From DASSFG01 sp035547915 (lineage in GTDB: Bacteria > Planctomycetota > Planctomycetia > Pirellulales > JAICIG01), in contig DASZTS010000118.1 in assembly GCA_035547915.1 (NCBI GenBank), forward strand, positions 1-64,000: a DNA stretch of 64,000 bases, written 5' to 3'. The notes beneath the pieces are model-generated. The model searched no databases and had not been told where the DNA came from. It saw nothing but the letters and a program-made list of their open reading frames with translations. Of the stretch, positions 53,432 to 61,862 are shown piece after piece. Numbering within the stretch: the first letter of the stretch is position 1; the number at the start of each line of letters is the position of its first letter. The translations under genes and the position numbers were made by a program.

Positions 53432-53782
53432 TCCACGTGGCCGCGGGCCGCTGGGCACGCCCAACCTCTCGGTCATTGCGGCGGTGTTCGAACCGCCTGC
53501 GGGGTTGCTCCGTAACGAAGAGAAAGGACCGAGCCGGCACGCCGAGTGCACTTTCATCCGTCGTGGCCGACGTGATTTAGCGAGAGGCCCAAAAAGAGGC
53601 TACGGGAGGGCCGAGCCGTGTCATTGCAGTATTTGCTCGCGAGTATCAAACCGAGACCCAAGCCTGGCGACGAGGTTACGACAAGCTCGAAGCCCGCACG
53701 ATCGCCGGGCGACGCCAAGGCAAAACCGGCTCGCGAACCGACAGTCGGGTCATCCTGACCGAGACAGAAACCGGGCGTGGGC
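53432..53782. other. Convergent intergenic region, 351 nt
   Basis: This lies between the end of the eight-gene cluster and a convergent DUF1501 gene. Apart from the small doubtful frame at 53618-53758 nothing was recognised; no clear terminator hairpin was found. Confidence 0.35.
53618..53758 (+). CDS. Doubtful small ORF (46 aa)
   Basis: A GTG-started frame with GGGAGGG 7 nt upstream codes for VSLQYLLASIKPRPKPGDE followed by a Lys/Pro/Ala-rich tail. The ribosome binding site is good, but the sequence is low in complexity and no relative is known. It may be non-coding. Confidence 0.22.
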   Translation: MSLQYLLASIKPRPKPGDEVTTSSKPARSPGDAKAKPAREPTVGSS

Positions 53783-55237
53783 TCAGGCGAGCAACTCGTG
53801 CAGCACCTGCCCATGGACGTTTGTCAGTCGGCGCCGGATGCCGTTGTGATAGAACGTGAGCCGCTCGTGATCGATGCCCAGCAGGCGCAGGATCGTGGCA
53901 TGGAAGTCGTACCACGTCACGGGTTTCTCTACGGCCCGTAAACCGACGCTGTCGGTCGATCCATAGCTCAGGCCATGCTTCAGCCCCGCCCCGGCGAGTA
54001 GCGTCGAGAAGCCGTATTGATTGTGGTCGCGACCCTTGCCGAGCGAGTCGCCCGACGATTGTGTGAAGGGCGTGCGGCCGAACTCGCTGCTCAAGATCAC
54101 CAGCGTGTCGTCCAACAGGCCGCGTTCCGCCAGATCGGCCAGCAGTGCGGCTACGGGCTGGTCGAGCCGCGCCGCCTCCTGGCCGTGGTTGGCTACCATA
54201 TCTTCGTGCCCATCCCAATTGATCCGCGGCGAACCGAAAGCACTGCCCGAGAAGAGCTGCACGAAGCGCACGCCACGTTCGAGCAGTCGCCGTGCAAGTA
54301 GGCAACTGCGGCCGAAATCGTTCGTGGCGGGCTGGCCGAGGCCGTACAGCTCGTGCGTCCGGCTCGTCTCGCCGGCCAGGTCGGCAACTTCGGGCACGGC
54401 GATCTGCATGCGGGCGGCCATGTCGTAGCTGCGGATGCGGGCCATGAGCGCGTCACTGCCAGGGTGGTCGGCCAGATGACGCTCGTTCATCGACGCCAGC
54501 AATTGCCGGCTGGCGACCTCGCTGGCCGGGTCGATCGGCTGGGCCGGCATGAGATCGTGAATCGCGGGGCCTTTGCTGCGCAGCGTCACGCCTTGGTGGC
54601 GGGCCGGTAAGAAACCGTTCGACCAGTTGATCGAGCCGCCTGCCGGCACGCCCCGCGTATCGGGGATGACCACATAGGCCGGCAAGTCGTCGGTCTCGCA
54701 GCCCAAGCCGAACGAGAGCCAACTACCCAGCACGGGGAAGCCGTTCAAACGGAAGCCCGTGTTGGCCTGAAAGGTCGCCGGCGTGTGGTTTGACGTTTCG
54801 GCCGTCATGGAGCGGACGACCGTCAGCAGATCCGCCTGCTCGGCCAGGTGCGGAAAGAGGTCCGAGACCCAGAGGCCGCTTTCGCCTCGCTGGCGGAAGG
54901 CCCAATCCGACTTCCGCAGCAGCCCCACCTGTCCGAAAAAGACGTCGGGCTTCTCGCCACTCGGTAGCGGCTGGCCGTGCAGCTTCTCCAGTTCCGGCCG
55001 ATAGTCGAACGAATCGACATGGCTCAATCCGCCACAGAGGAAGATATGGATCGCCCGCTTCGCCTTGGGCGGCGTGTGCGGCGGCGGGTCGTCGGCCTCG
55101 CCGCTCACCGCGGCCTGCGCCGGGCGGTCGCGCGACAACAACTGAAACAGGGCCGCCGTTCCCAGCCCCGCACCGACCCACGAAAAGAAGTCGCGGCGCG
55201 AACTAGTGGTTTCCACCGGTGCGTCGTTCCCATGCAT
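53783..55237 (-). CDS. DUF1501 Tat-exported protein
   Basis: A 484-residue DUF1501 protein with a twin-arginine signal (SSRRDFFSWVGAGLGTAALF). Family marks are IHIFLCGGLSHVDSFDYRPEL, TVVRSMTAETSNHTPATFQ, VRFVQLFSGSAF, NWDGHEDMVANH, SSEFGRTPFTQ and GRDHNQYGFSTLLAG. An AAGGGA site precedes the ATG. It is the second DUF1501 gene in the window and, like the first, lacks an adjacent DUF1549/DUF1553 partner. The fold is sulfatase-like, but the usual catalytic Cys/Ser site is not present, and the role is unknown. Confidence 0.9.
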   Translation of the reverse strand: MHGNDAPVETTSSRRDFFSWVGAGLGTAALFQLLSRDRPAQAAVSGEADDPPPHTPPKAKRAIHIFLCGGLSHVDSFDYRPELEKLHGQPLPSGEKPDVFFGQVGLLRKSDWAFRQRGESGLWVSDLFPHLAEQADLLTVVRSMTAETSNHTPATFQANTGFRLNGFPVLGSWLSFGLGCETDDLPAYVVIPDTRGVPAGGSINWSNGFLPARHQGVTLRSKGPAIHDLMPAQPIDPASEVASRQLLASMNERHLADHPGSDALMARIRSYDMAARMQIAVPEVADLAGETSRTHELYGLGQPATNDFGRSCLLARRLLERGVRFVQLFSGSAFGSPRINWDGHEDMVANHGQEAARLDQPVAALLADLAERGLLDDTLVILSSEFGRTPFTQSSGDSLGKGRDHNQYGFSTLLAGAGLKHGLSYGSTDSVGLRAVEKPVTWYDFHATILRLLGIDHERLTFYHNGIRRRLTNVHGQVLHELLA

Positions 55238-55476
55238 GCCGGTTCGGTCCCTTCGTAGCTGATACAGGCCCGCTGTCGCCCCGCGATGTCTTGCCGTCTC
55301 GATTCGACGCCGCCAGATTACGTTTCGCCTGGCTTGGCCGAGACGCGCGGCGACGATCCGTTCAGCGCCATTTTACCATGCCAACGTCCGTTTTACCGGC
55401 TCTCGCGAGAGGCCGAAGCTCTCCGGACAGGCCACGATCGAACCCAGTTGTCGGCCGATTACGGTGCCACTGGCGC

Positions 55477-55968
55477 TTACGCCTGGGCCGCTTGATACAG
55501 ATTCAACGTGATGTGGGCCTGGCCCTGGTGGTGGGCCTCGTGCCAACCGATGATGCCCAGGATCTGGCGGATCGTGAGGTTTCGCGCGGCCATGGCCGGC
55601 GGGATCTCGCCCAGGCGGTCGTCGCCGTAGCCCTTCAACGTCTCGATGAGATGTTGCCGCGACTCGGCTAGAACGGCCCGGATGGTATCGGCCGAGGGAA
55701 CCTGATCGTCGGGTGTGCTGCCGCCGCGAAACCGCGGCCAAAGTTCGGCAAAGGCCCCCGGTCGGCTGGGATTCAGCCGCTCGGTGGCGAAGATTTCTTC
55801 CGTAATGCCGACGTGCATGATCTGCCAGCCGATATGGGCCCGCCCCGGCCCGGGCCGCCAGGCGAGCACCTGCTGCGGGTCCGGCAATTGGCAGATCTTG
55901 TCGAGCAGACCGAGTGTGCGCTCGCGGTTGAGCTGATAGGCCTCGAGATAGACTGCAACGGTAGACAT
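55477..55968 (-). CDS. DinB-family protein
   Basis: A 163-residue four-helix DinB-like protein. The metal-binding histidines fit: GWQIMHVGITEEIF in helix 2 and GIIGWHEAHHQGQAH near the end. DinB proteins are putative metal-dependent hydrolases or thiol transferases. The ATG at 55968 (MSTVAVYLEAYQLN) is the natural start. It diverges from the PTS gene at 56206. Confidence 0.82.
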   Translation of the reverse strand: MSTVAVYLEAYQLNRERTLGLLDKICQLPDPQQVLAWRPGPGRAHIGWQIMHVGITEEIFATERLNPSRPGAFAELWPRFRGGSTPDDQVPSADTIRAVLAESRQHLIETLKGYGDDRLGEIPPAMAARNLTIRQILGIIGWHEAHHQGQAHITLNLYQAAQA

Positions 55969-56205
55969 AGTATGGGGTGCCGATCGGCTCTTTGAGGAAA
56001 AAGCGGAGGAAATCAACGCCAGACGGGCCGCATTCTAGCAGGCGACCGTTTGCTCTTCGAGGGCCGCTATACGCGGGTGGTGTATGAATCTCACTGTCCA
56101 TACGCCACCTATACGCGCATCACTCTTGCTTCGCCCCATCCCATCGACGACGATAGAGTCGCCTTGGAAAAGAGATTGGTCCAAGGCGGCCCTCACCTCC
56201 GATCG

Positions 56206-58095
56206 ATGAGCAAGTCGCGACGCCGCGTATCGCGGCCACGAGAGCAAGAGCGGGCGGCAGCGCGGCCGGCGCACCATGAAAGCGACGGTGCCGCCACGGT
56301 GTCGCGCCGCGCCGTCGGCCCTAGAACGCAAGTCCTGCGGGCCGGTGTGGCCGTTTCTCCCGGCGTGGCCATCGGCCAGGCCTGCTGCCTGCACGAGATC
56401 TTTCCCGGGTCCGACGCCCTCTTGCCCGACGACGACGCAGTACTGCGCGAGCTGGCCCGCTACGATCAGGCTCGCGACCAGGTGGCCCGCGATCTCAAAA
56501 CGTTGTTTCACAAAGTGAGCGCGCAGCTCGGCCAACGGGCCGCGGCCATCTTTCAGGTACACGAATCGATCCTGCACGATCCGGCGCTGACGGCCAAGCT
56601 TCAGTCCTGGATCGTCGAAGCACGCCAGACCGCGCCGGCCGCGCTCCGCCGGCTGCTCGAGGAGTACACCACGCTCTTCGAGCGCACGAGCGACGAATAC
56701 CTGCGCGAGCGACTGGCCGACGTGCGCGACGTGGTGGCGCGGCTCACCCAGCAACTCTCCGCCGTCACTCCCGATGCTCGTCAGATCGCCGGCCCGGTGA
56801 TCCTGGTGGCCAATGAGCTGATCCCCTCGCACGTCGCCACGCTCGATAAGCGCGAAGTGATGGGCATCGTCACGCAAGTGGGCGGTCGCACCAGCCACGC
56901 GGCCATCCTGGCCCGCGGCCATGGCATACCGGCCGTCTCGGGCGTGGCGAACATTCTGCACGAAGTGGCCGACGGCGACCTGATCGTCGTCGACGGCCGC
57001 GAAGGACACGTCATCGTCCATCCCGACGTCGAGACGGCCCGCGCCTACCGCCGCCTGCGGCGCGAGTTCGTCGACCTCAAGGACCATCTCGCGCACAACC
57101 GCGATCAGCCGGCCGTCTCGGCCGAGGGCGAACCGGTGGAACTGCTGGCCAACATCAGCAACCTGACCGACGTCAAAGCCGCCGCCTCGATGGGGGCCAG
57201 CGGCGTCGGCCTCTATCGCACCGAATATCTGTTCCTGACGCATCACGACGTGCCCGACGAGGAAGAGCAGGTCGCGGCGTACCGCGCGGTGATCGCAGCC
57301 AGCCCGGCGCACCGCGTCACGTTCCGCACGCTCGACGTGGGGGGCGACAAAAAGATGCGCTACCTGGGGCTCGAACACGAAGCGAACCCCTTCATGGGTT
57401 GGCGATCGATCCGACTCTCGTTCGAGCACCCGGCCTTCTTCCTCACGCAAATCCGCGCCGTGCTGCGGGCCGCGGCGCCGGGACACGGCCCCAGAAAACG
57501 CGTCGGCCTGATGTTTCCCATGATCACCACGCTCGACGAGATGCGCCGCGTCCGCAGCCTGGTGCGCAAGGCCTGCCGGCAACTCGATCGGGAAGGTCTG
57601 CCCTTCGGCAACGTGCCGATCGGGCTGATGGTCGAGGTGCCGGCCGCGGCGATCACCGTCGGCCGGCTGGCGCAGGAGGCCGACTTCGTCTCGATCGGCT
57701 CGAACGACCTCGTGCAATACCTGACGGCCGCCGACCGTGATAACCCCAAGGTGAGCCACCTCTGCGATCCGCTCAGCCCGGCGGTGATCGAGGTGCTTTA
57801 CCAGACCATCCGGTCCTGCCTCGCGGCCGGCAAGCTGGTGACGCTCTGCGGCGAGATGGCAGCCGCTCCGCGCGCCTTCCTGCTCCTATTCGGCATGGGC
57901 CTGCGCAGCTACAGCATGAGCCCCGCCTTCATCCCGATCATGAAGGAGCTGGCCAAGCAGCTTTCGCGCGAGCAGGCCGAGGCCATCGTCGAAAAGACCC
58001 GCAGGATGGCCACCACCAAGCAGATCGTCGGCTTCCTGGGCAAGCAGCTCAGCCAGATCAGCCCCGGCCTGTCGATCGTCGATTCGGCCAAGTAA
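56206..58095 (+). CDS. ptsI: PTS enzyme I (phosphoenolpyruvate-protein phosphotransferase)
   Basis: A 629-residue enzyme I that passes phosphate from phosphoenolpyruvate to HPr. The family body starts at GVAVSPGVAIGQA (about 47). The phospho-His is His231 in GGRTSHAAILARG. The PEP-binding part has GLYRTEYLFL, RTLDVGGDKKMRYL, GLMFPMI, GLMVEVPAAAI, FVSIGSNDLVQY and LCGEMA. The first 45 residues are basic and unusual; the true start may lie downstream (for example GTG at 56299). No HPr, EII or GAF-domain region is present here, so it could serve a regulatory PTS. Confidence 0.9.
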   Translation: MSKSRRRVSRPREQERAAARPAHHESDGAATVSRRAVGPRTQVLRAGVAVSPGVAIGQACCLHEIFPGSDALLPDDDAVLRELARYDQARDQVARDLKTLFHKVSAQLGQRAAAIFQVHESILHDPALTAKLQSWIVEARQTAPAALRRLLEEYTTLFERTSDEYLRERLADVRDVVARLTQQLSAVTPDARQIAGPVILVANELIPSHVATLDKREVMGIVTQVGGRTSHAAILARGHGIPAVSGVANILHEVADGDLIVVDGREGHVIVHPDVETARAYRRLRREFVDLKDHLAHNRDQPAVSAEGEPVELLANISNLTDVKAAASMGASGVGLYRTEYLFLTHHDVPDEEEQVAAYRAVIAASPAHRVTFRTLDVGGDKKMRYLGLEHEANPFMGWRSIRLSFEHPAFFLTQIRAVLRAAAPGHGPRKRVGLMFPMITTLDEMRRVRSLVRKACRQLDREGLPFGNVPIGLMVEVPAAAITVGRLAQEADFVSIGSNDLVQYLTAADRDNPKVSHLCDPLSPAVIEVLYQTIRSCLAAGKLVTLCGEMAAAPRAFLLLFGMGLRSYSMSPAFIPIMKELAKQLSREQAEAIVEKTRRMATTKQIVGFLGKQLSQISPGLSIVDSAK

Positions 58096-58149
58096 CGGCG
58101 TCGGTCGGCCGTTCAGATGATCCCTCCAGAAAAAAAATCCCAGCACTGC

Positions 58150-58178
58150 TTGACACGATTATCACATCTGTAATAATC
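58150..58178 (+). promoter_or_regulatory. Promoter of the blaI-type operon
   Basis: A consensus TTGACA (58150-58155) with ATAATC (58173-58178) after 17 nt lies about 35 nt before the BlaI start. Confidence 0.65.
58157..58178 (+). promoter_or_regulatory. BlaI-type operator dyad 1
   Basis: GATTATCACA-TC-TGTAATAATC is a 10-bp inverted repeat with one mismatch. It fills the space between -35 and -10, so a bound dimer would shut the promoter. The ACA/TGT core is like that of BlaI/MecI sites. Confidence 0.6.
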
Positions 58179-58180
58179 AC

Positions 58181-58199
58181 GATTACTACGACTGTGATC
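58181..58199 (+). promoter_or_regulatory. BlaI-type operator half-sites 2
   Basis: GATTAC and GTGATC form a second, weaker inverted repeat (5 of 6 pairs, 7 nt apart) just downstream of the promoter; it may be a second binding site. Confidence 0.4.
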
Positions 58200-58212
58200 A
58201 TTGGAGTCGGGC

Positions 58213-58611
58213 ATGACAACGGATGCGACGATTTCGGATGCCGAGTGGCAGGTGATGGAGGCGGTGTGGTCGCTAGGCGGGGCGCCTGCCGCGGCGATCA
58301 TCGAAGAATTGGCGAAATCCACCGCCTGGAACCACCGCACCATTCGGACACTGCTCGGCAGACTTGTGGAGAAGGGCGTCGTCGAAAAGCAGGGGCAAGG
58401 TGCCGGTTCGGTCTATCGTGCTCTCGTTCCGCGCAGTGCCCGAGTGCGATCGGAGGGACGGAGTTTCCTCCGACGCATGTTTCAGGGCGACACGACTTCG
58501 TTGCTCCTGCACTTCGCCAAAGAAGCCAAGTTGGGACCGGAGAAGCTGGCTCAGTTGCGTGAGTTGTTGGATGAGGAGTCGGGCGAATCCGATCGAGGAA
58601 ACCCTTCATGA
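58213..58611 (+). CDS. BlaI/MecI-family transcriptional repressor
   Basis: A 132-residue winged-helix repressor. ISDAEWQVMEAVWSLGGAPAAAIIEEL starts the family, WNHRTIRTLLGRLVEKGVVEK is the recognition helix and wing, and the C-terminal helices (SFLRRMFQGDTTSLLLHFAKE) dimerise. GGAG lies 7 nt before the ATG. Its own promoter is covered by operator dyads (58157-58199), so it should repress itself and the M56 gene. The two genes overlap by 4 nt (ATGA). Confidence 0.92.
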   Translation: MTTDATISDAEWQVMEAVWSLGGAPAAAIIEELAKSTAWNHRTIRTLLGRLVEKGVVEKQGQGAGSVYRALVPRSARVRSEGRSFLRRMFQGDTTSLLLHFAKEAKLGPEKLAQLRELLDEESGESDRGNPS

Positions 58612-60821
58612 ACACAGCCTTCGTCACGCCGTTCGTTGACCACGTCTGGAAGCTGAATTTGCAGGCTTCCCTGCTGGCGGTGATCGTAGCCGTCGTCTGC
58701 CTTGTCGGTCGATGCTCGCTCACACCGGGATGGCGCAGCATCCTGTGGATGCTCGTGTTCGTAAGGCTCGTCGTTCCTTTCGGCCCAGCTTCGATGTTCA
58801 GCTTGGGGAACCTCGCCAACGTATCGTTGGGCATCCGCTCGGCAGATATCGACCGGATCGACGCCAACGCGACCGAGACAAAGCGCCCCGACCATGAAAC
58901 GACTCCCGTCAGACCGGCGATCGAAAGCGTGGCTCGACCGCTCGTACCCGACATCGACACCGCGCCGGCTGGTATTACGAAAATGGCTACTGAAACGTCT
59001 TCAACCTGGTCGGCACGCGAGGTGTGTACGGCCATCTGGCTGGTCGGCGCCGCGTTTCTTCTGGCAAGGCTCGGCTGGCTGAAAACTCGGCTATCGCATT
59101 ACCTCTCACGTCTCGAGGTCATAAGCCAGCCCGAAGTAATCCGATTGGCCGAGTCGATAGCGTCCACGGCGAGGTTGAATCGCGTTCCTCGATTGCTCTG
59201 GGGATCGCCGCAGTGCAGCCCGGCCGTTTGTGGTTGGTGGTCTCCCGTGTTGATCCTGCCGAGCGACTCGACGGTTCTGCAACCCTCCCGATTGCGTGCC
59301 GTATTGCTGCACGAGTTTCGCCACGTGCGGACCGCAGACACATTGCTCACGTGGCTGCCCCGCGTGCTGTGTGCCACGTTCTGGTTCAACCCGCTGTTCT
59401 GGTATGCCGGTCGCAAATGGCACGAAGAACGAGAATTGTCCTGCGACGAATGGGTGCTGCGGCAGATCGGACAGGATCAGAAGCGCACCTATCTCGAAAC
59501 GCTGATGGCGATCGCCACCGGATCGTCGCTAAGCCCCATGCTGGAGCTCACAGCGAGCATCGTCTCATCGTCCACAACCCTGGAAAGGAGGATCGTTGCC
59601 ATGAAGCGTTTCCGTCCCGTGACGCGGACCGGGCTGATTGCGGGTGCCGTACTCACCCTCGTCATAGCGGCCATCGGCCTCACCGATGCGGCCCAGGCAG
59701 AGAACGAATCCGTCAAGGAACAGAAATTCGCAACGTTCGCGAATTCGAAGACGGACCAGAATACGGGCACGCAAGTGCCCAATCAGCAGCAGGCCGATCA
59801 AGAGGAAACCGCTCCCGTTGCGTCGCAGGCCAAGACGCTAAAGCCGAAGATCGTCTTCGCCCAGCAGGCGATCCTTTGGGAGTGGACCGAGATCCTCACG
59901 CGCGACCAACTGCAAGAGCGGCTCGCAGAATTACGGGCCACGCAGATCGTGAAGCCGTCCGTCTATTTTTCTTTGGGGTTTGTGGCCTCGAAGGGTATTG
60001 TTGATCTCGCGGCCACTTCCGAGGAGGAAGCGAGCGAGCGAGCCAATAAAGCGATCGGCGAGAGCATGGAACTGATCGGGCGCGACTGGACCATGATGAG
60101 TTTTCTGTCGCGACGAGGCAGCGGAGCGGTCGATCGGATCCGGACGACGGACGATCTGAAGATCAACCCCGCGCGGAGCCTGAAGGGGCGTGTCGTCGTG
60201 TCTCGAGATGTCGGGCGGGCCGCGGGACTCGGCAGCGAAGGAAAACCTCTGCTCACTACGGCTCCCGTCAAGGGAGCCCAGGTGGTGATCCTCCCGCTCG
60301 GCGAACCGTGCTTCATCCGTCTGCGAGACGGAAAACTGCGCGAGCCGGAGGAAGAGATCTGGTACGAAACGGACGCGGAGGGAAGGTTCCAGGCCGATCC
60401 GGCGTCGTTGGTATTCGACCCGGTGCTTCTCTTTGGCGACGGCAAGTACCTGACTCTCATCCTCCACGAAGCCGGATATGGTGTCATCAACGGTCAATTG
60501 GCGGCTTCCGATGCAACCTACGAACTCTTGCCCTGGCGCGAAGTGACCATCGATCCGCGAAATCTGAAGGAGGATGAGCAGATCGAAATCTGGATGACTC
60601 CGGCAGGAGTCCATGAAAAATTTCCGGCAGTCTCGATCGGTTGGGTCGGTCACGGCGATCGGCCGGTCGCGGTCAAACTGCCACGAGGAAAGGGGCACGT
60701 AGCGTACTGGCGCAAAGTCGATGACCAATGGCACGACACCGAAGTCCGGCATCCCATCCAGGTCACCGCCGACAGCCCCGCGGAGATCCTTTTGTCGCCT
60801 GGTCCTGTAAAGAGCGGCTGA
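58608..60821 (+). CDS. M56 (BlaR1-like) membrane metallopeptidase with large sensor region
   Basis: A 737-residue membrane peptidase. Hydrophobic segments lie near 15-36, 43-60, 138-157 and 325-347. The zinc site is HEFRH (235-239) with Glu276 in ERELSCDEWV. M56 proteins cut the BlaI-type repressor on a signal. The region after the last span (350-737) is large and has no beta-lactam sensor (no SxxK/KTG): it holds an ILTRDQLQERLAELRA helix part and a beta-rich C-terminal half (RVVVSRDVGRAAGLGSEGKP, VKGAQVVILPLGEPC). The signal is therefore unlikely to be a beta-lactam. Start overlaps blaI by 4 nt. Confidence 0.88.
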   Translation: MNTAFVTPFVDHVWKLNLQASLLAVIVAVVCLVGRCSLTPGWRSILWMLVFVRLVVPFGPASMFSLGNLANVSLGIRSADIDRIDANATETKRPDHETTPVRPAIESVARPLVPDIDTAPAGITKMATETSSTWSAREVCTAIWLVGAAFLLARLGWLKTRLSHYLSRLEVISQPEVIRLAESIASTARLNRVPRLLWGSPQCSPAVCGWWSPVLILPSDSTVLQPSRLRAVLLHEFRHVRTADTLLTWLPRVLCATFWFNPLFWYAGRKWHEERELSCDEWVLRQIGQDQKRTYLETLMAIATGSSLSPMLELTASIVSSSTTLERRIVAMKRFRPVTRTGLIAGAVLTLVIAAIGLTDAAQAENESVKEQKFATFANSKTDQNTGTQVPNQQQADQEETAPVASQAKTLKPKIVFAQQAILWEWTEILTRDQLQERLAELRATQIVKPSVYFSLGFVASKGIVDLAATSEEEASERANKAIGESMELIGRDWTMMSFLSRRGSGAVDRIRTTDDLKINPARSLKGRVVVSRDVGRAAGLGSEGKPLLTTAPVKGAQVVILPLGEPCFIRLRDGKLREPEEEIWYETDAEGRFQADPASLVFDPVLLFGDGKYLTLILHEAGYGVINGQLAASDATYELLPWREVTIDPRNLKEDEQIEIWMTPAGVHEKFPAVSIGWVGHGDRPVAVKLPRGKGHVAYWRKVDDQWHDTEVRHPIQVTADSPAEILLSPGPVKSG

Positions 60822-60851
60822 CAAAACCTGACTGCTGGAGCGCCGCGCGCG

Positions 60852-60879
60852 ACAAATCGGCCGTGAAACGCCGATTTGT
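60852..60879 (+). terminator. Hairpin after the M56 gene
   Basis: A perfect 10-bp stem (ACAAATCGGC / GCCGATTTGT) with an 8-nt loop begins 30 nt after the stop. No T-run follows, so termination is likely by position only. Confidence 0.4.
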
Positions 60880-61044
60880 GCGGAGCCTGATACGGTGTTA
60901 TCGGTTACTCTCAGACCCAGCTCCGAGAAATAGCGCGGACGGGTAGTGTTTCCTTGCCGACGCGAGGGATTACGACTCTCGCCGTCCACCTCTGGCAAGC
61001 GCGGCGTCTTCTTCCACCGCGCCGACTTTGCTATGCTTTGTTCC

Positions 61045-61635
61045 ATGAAACAAGACGACGCCGAGCCGTTGCCACGCAGTCCCGAATTGATGTCGGTCGA
61101 CGATACCGGCCTGCTCGTGGTCGACGTGCAGTCCAAGCTGATCGATCTCGTCGCCGGCCATAAGCGAATCGTCTGGAATGTGCGCCGGCTGCTCGACGGG
61201 GCGAAGACACTCGGCGTCAGCACGGCCGCCACCGAACAATATCCGCAAGGGCTGGGTCCGACGGTGCCCGAGTTGGCCGAGCGGTTGGGCCCGATCCCCG
61301 GGAAGGTCGATTTTAGTTGCGGTGCCTGCTCCGCCATCTTTCGCGCCTGGGACGAGCGGGGCATCTCGCGCGTACTGCTGGCCGGTATCGAGGCGCATGT
61401 TTGCGTGCAGCAGACGACGCTCGATCTGATCGCCGCAGGCCGCCGGGTTTACGTAGCCGTCGATGCAGTCGGCTCACGCTACGACATCGACTACCAGACC
61501 GCCCTGCGGCGCATGGAGTCGGCCGGGGCCACGCTCACAACAACCGAGGCCGCGCTCTTCGAGTGGTGCCGCCGCTCGGGCACGCCCGAGTTCAAAGAGA
61601 TCAGCCGCCTCGTCCGCGAACCGCATCCGGAATAG
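61045..61635 (+). CDS. Isochorismatase-family hydrolase
   Basis: A 196-residue cysteine hydrolase of the isochorismatase family. The triad is Asp27 (LLVVDVQ), Lys87 (GKVDFSC) and Cys120 (AGIEAHVCVQQT), with the usual cis-peptide stretch before the Cys. The IEAHVCVQQTTLDL form is that of the YcaC/ISOC-type subgroup; the substrate may be an amide or ester but cannot be named. ATGs at 61033 and 61045 are both possible. Confidence 0.85.
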   Translation: MKQDDAEPLPRSPELMSVDDTGLLVVDVQSKLIDLVAGHKRIVWNVRRLLDGAKTLGVSTAATEQYPQGLGPTVPELAERLGPIPGKVDFSCGACSAIFRAWDERGISRVLLAGIEAHVCVQQTTLDLIAAGRRVYVAVDAVGSRYDIDYQTALRRMESAGATLTTTEAALFEWCRRSGTPEFKEISRLVREPHPE

Positions 61636-61643
61636 GTTTTTCC

Positions 61644-61677
61644 GCCCTCTCCCGCCGGGAGAGGGTTGGGTGAGGGC
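61644..61677. repeat. REP-like palindromic repeat, copy 1
   Basis: A CCCTCTCCC-GCC-GGGAGAGGG hairpin is followed by TTGGGTGAGGGC, the form of a widespread bacterial REP-type repeat. It lies just after the isochorismatase gene. Confidence 0.6.
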
Positions 61678-61766
61678 GGCGGAAACGGCAAACGGGGTTG
61701 GTCCCTCGCACAGCGAAAACGTCAGCCACGTCCGAAGAGAGTCAACAACGCAAGAGCAGGTGCTCC

Positions 61767-61800
61767 GCCCTCACCCTAGCCCTCTCCTGAAGGGGAGGGA
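61767..61800. repeat. REP-like palindromic repeat, copy 2 (inverted)
   Basis: GCCCTCACCCTAG followed by CCCTCTCCTGAAGGGGAGGG is the same unit as copy 1 in the opposite direction, with a few changes. The two copies flank about 90 nt and form an inverted pair. Confidence 0.6.
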
Positions 61801-61862
61801 ATTTGTTTTTCGTCCGGCCCTGAAGCCCTCAAGACCCGAATCTTCCTGCAAAGAAACAGCCG

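Noticed and set aside
53480..53520. TTCGAACC-type sequence that could be a tRNA T-arm
   Set aside because: No acceptor stem or anticodon arm can be folded around it; the same holds for TTCGAACCC near 17863.
56206..58095. Pyruvate phosphate dikinase or PEP synthase instead of enzyme I
   Set aside because: The GGRTSHAAILARG site, the start GVAVSPGVAIG and the length fit enzyme I; the ATP-grasp domain of the dikinases is missing.
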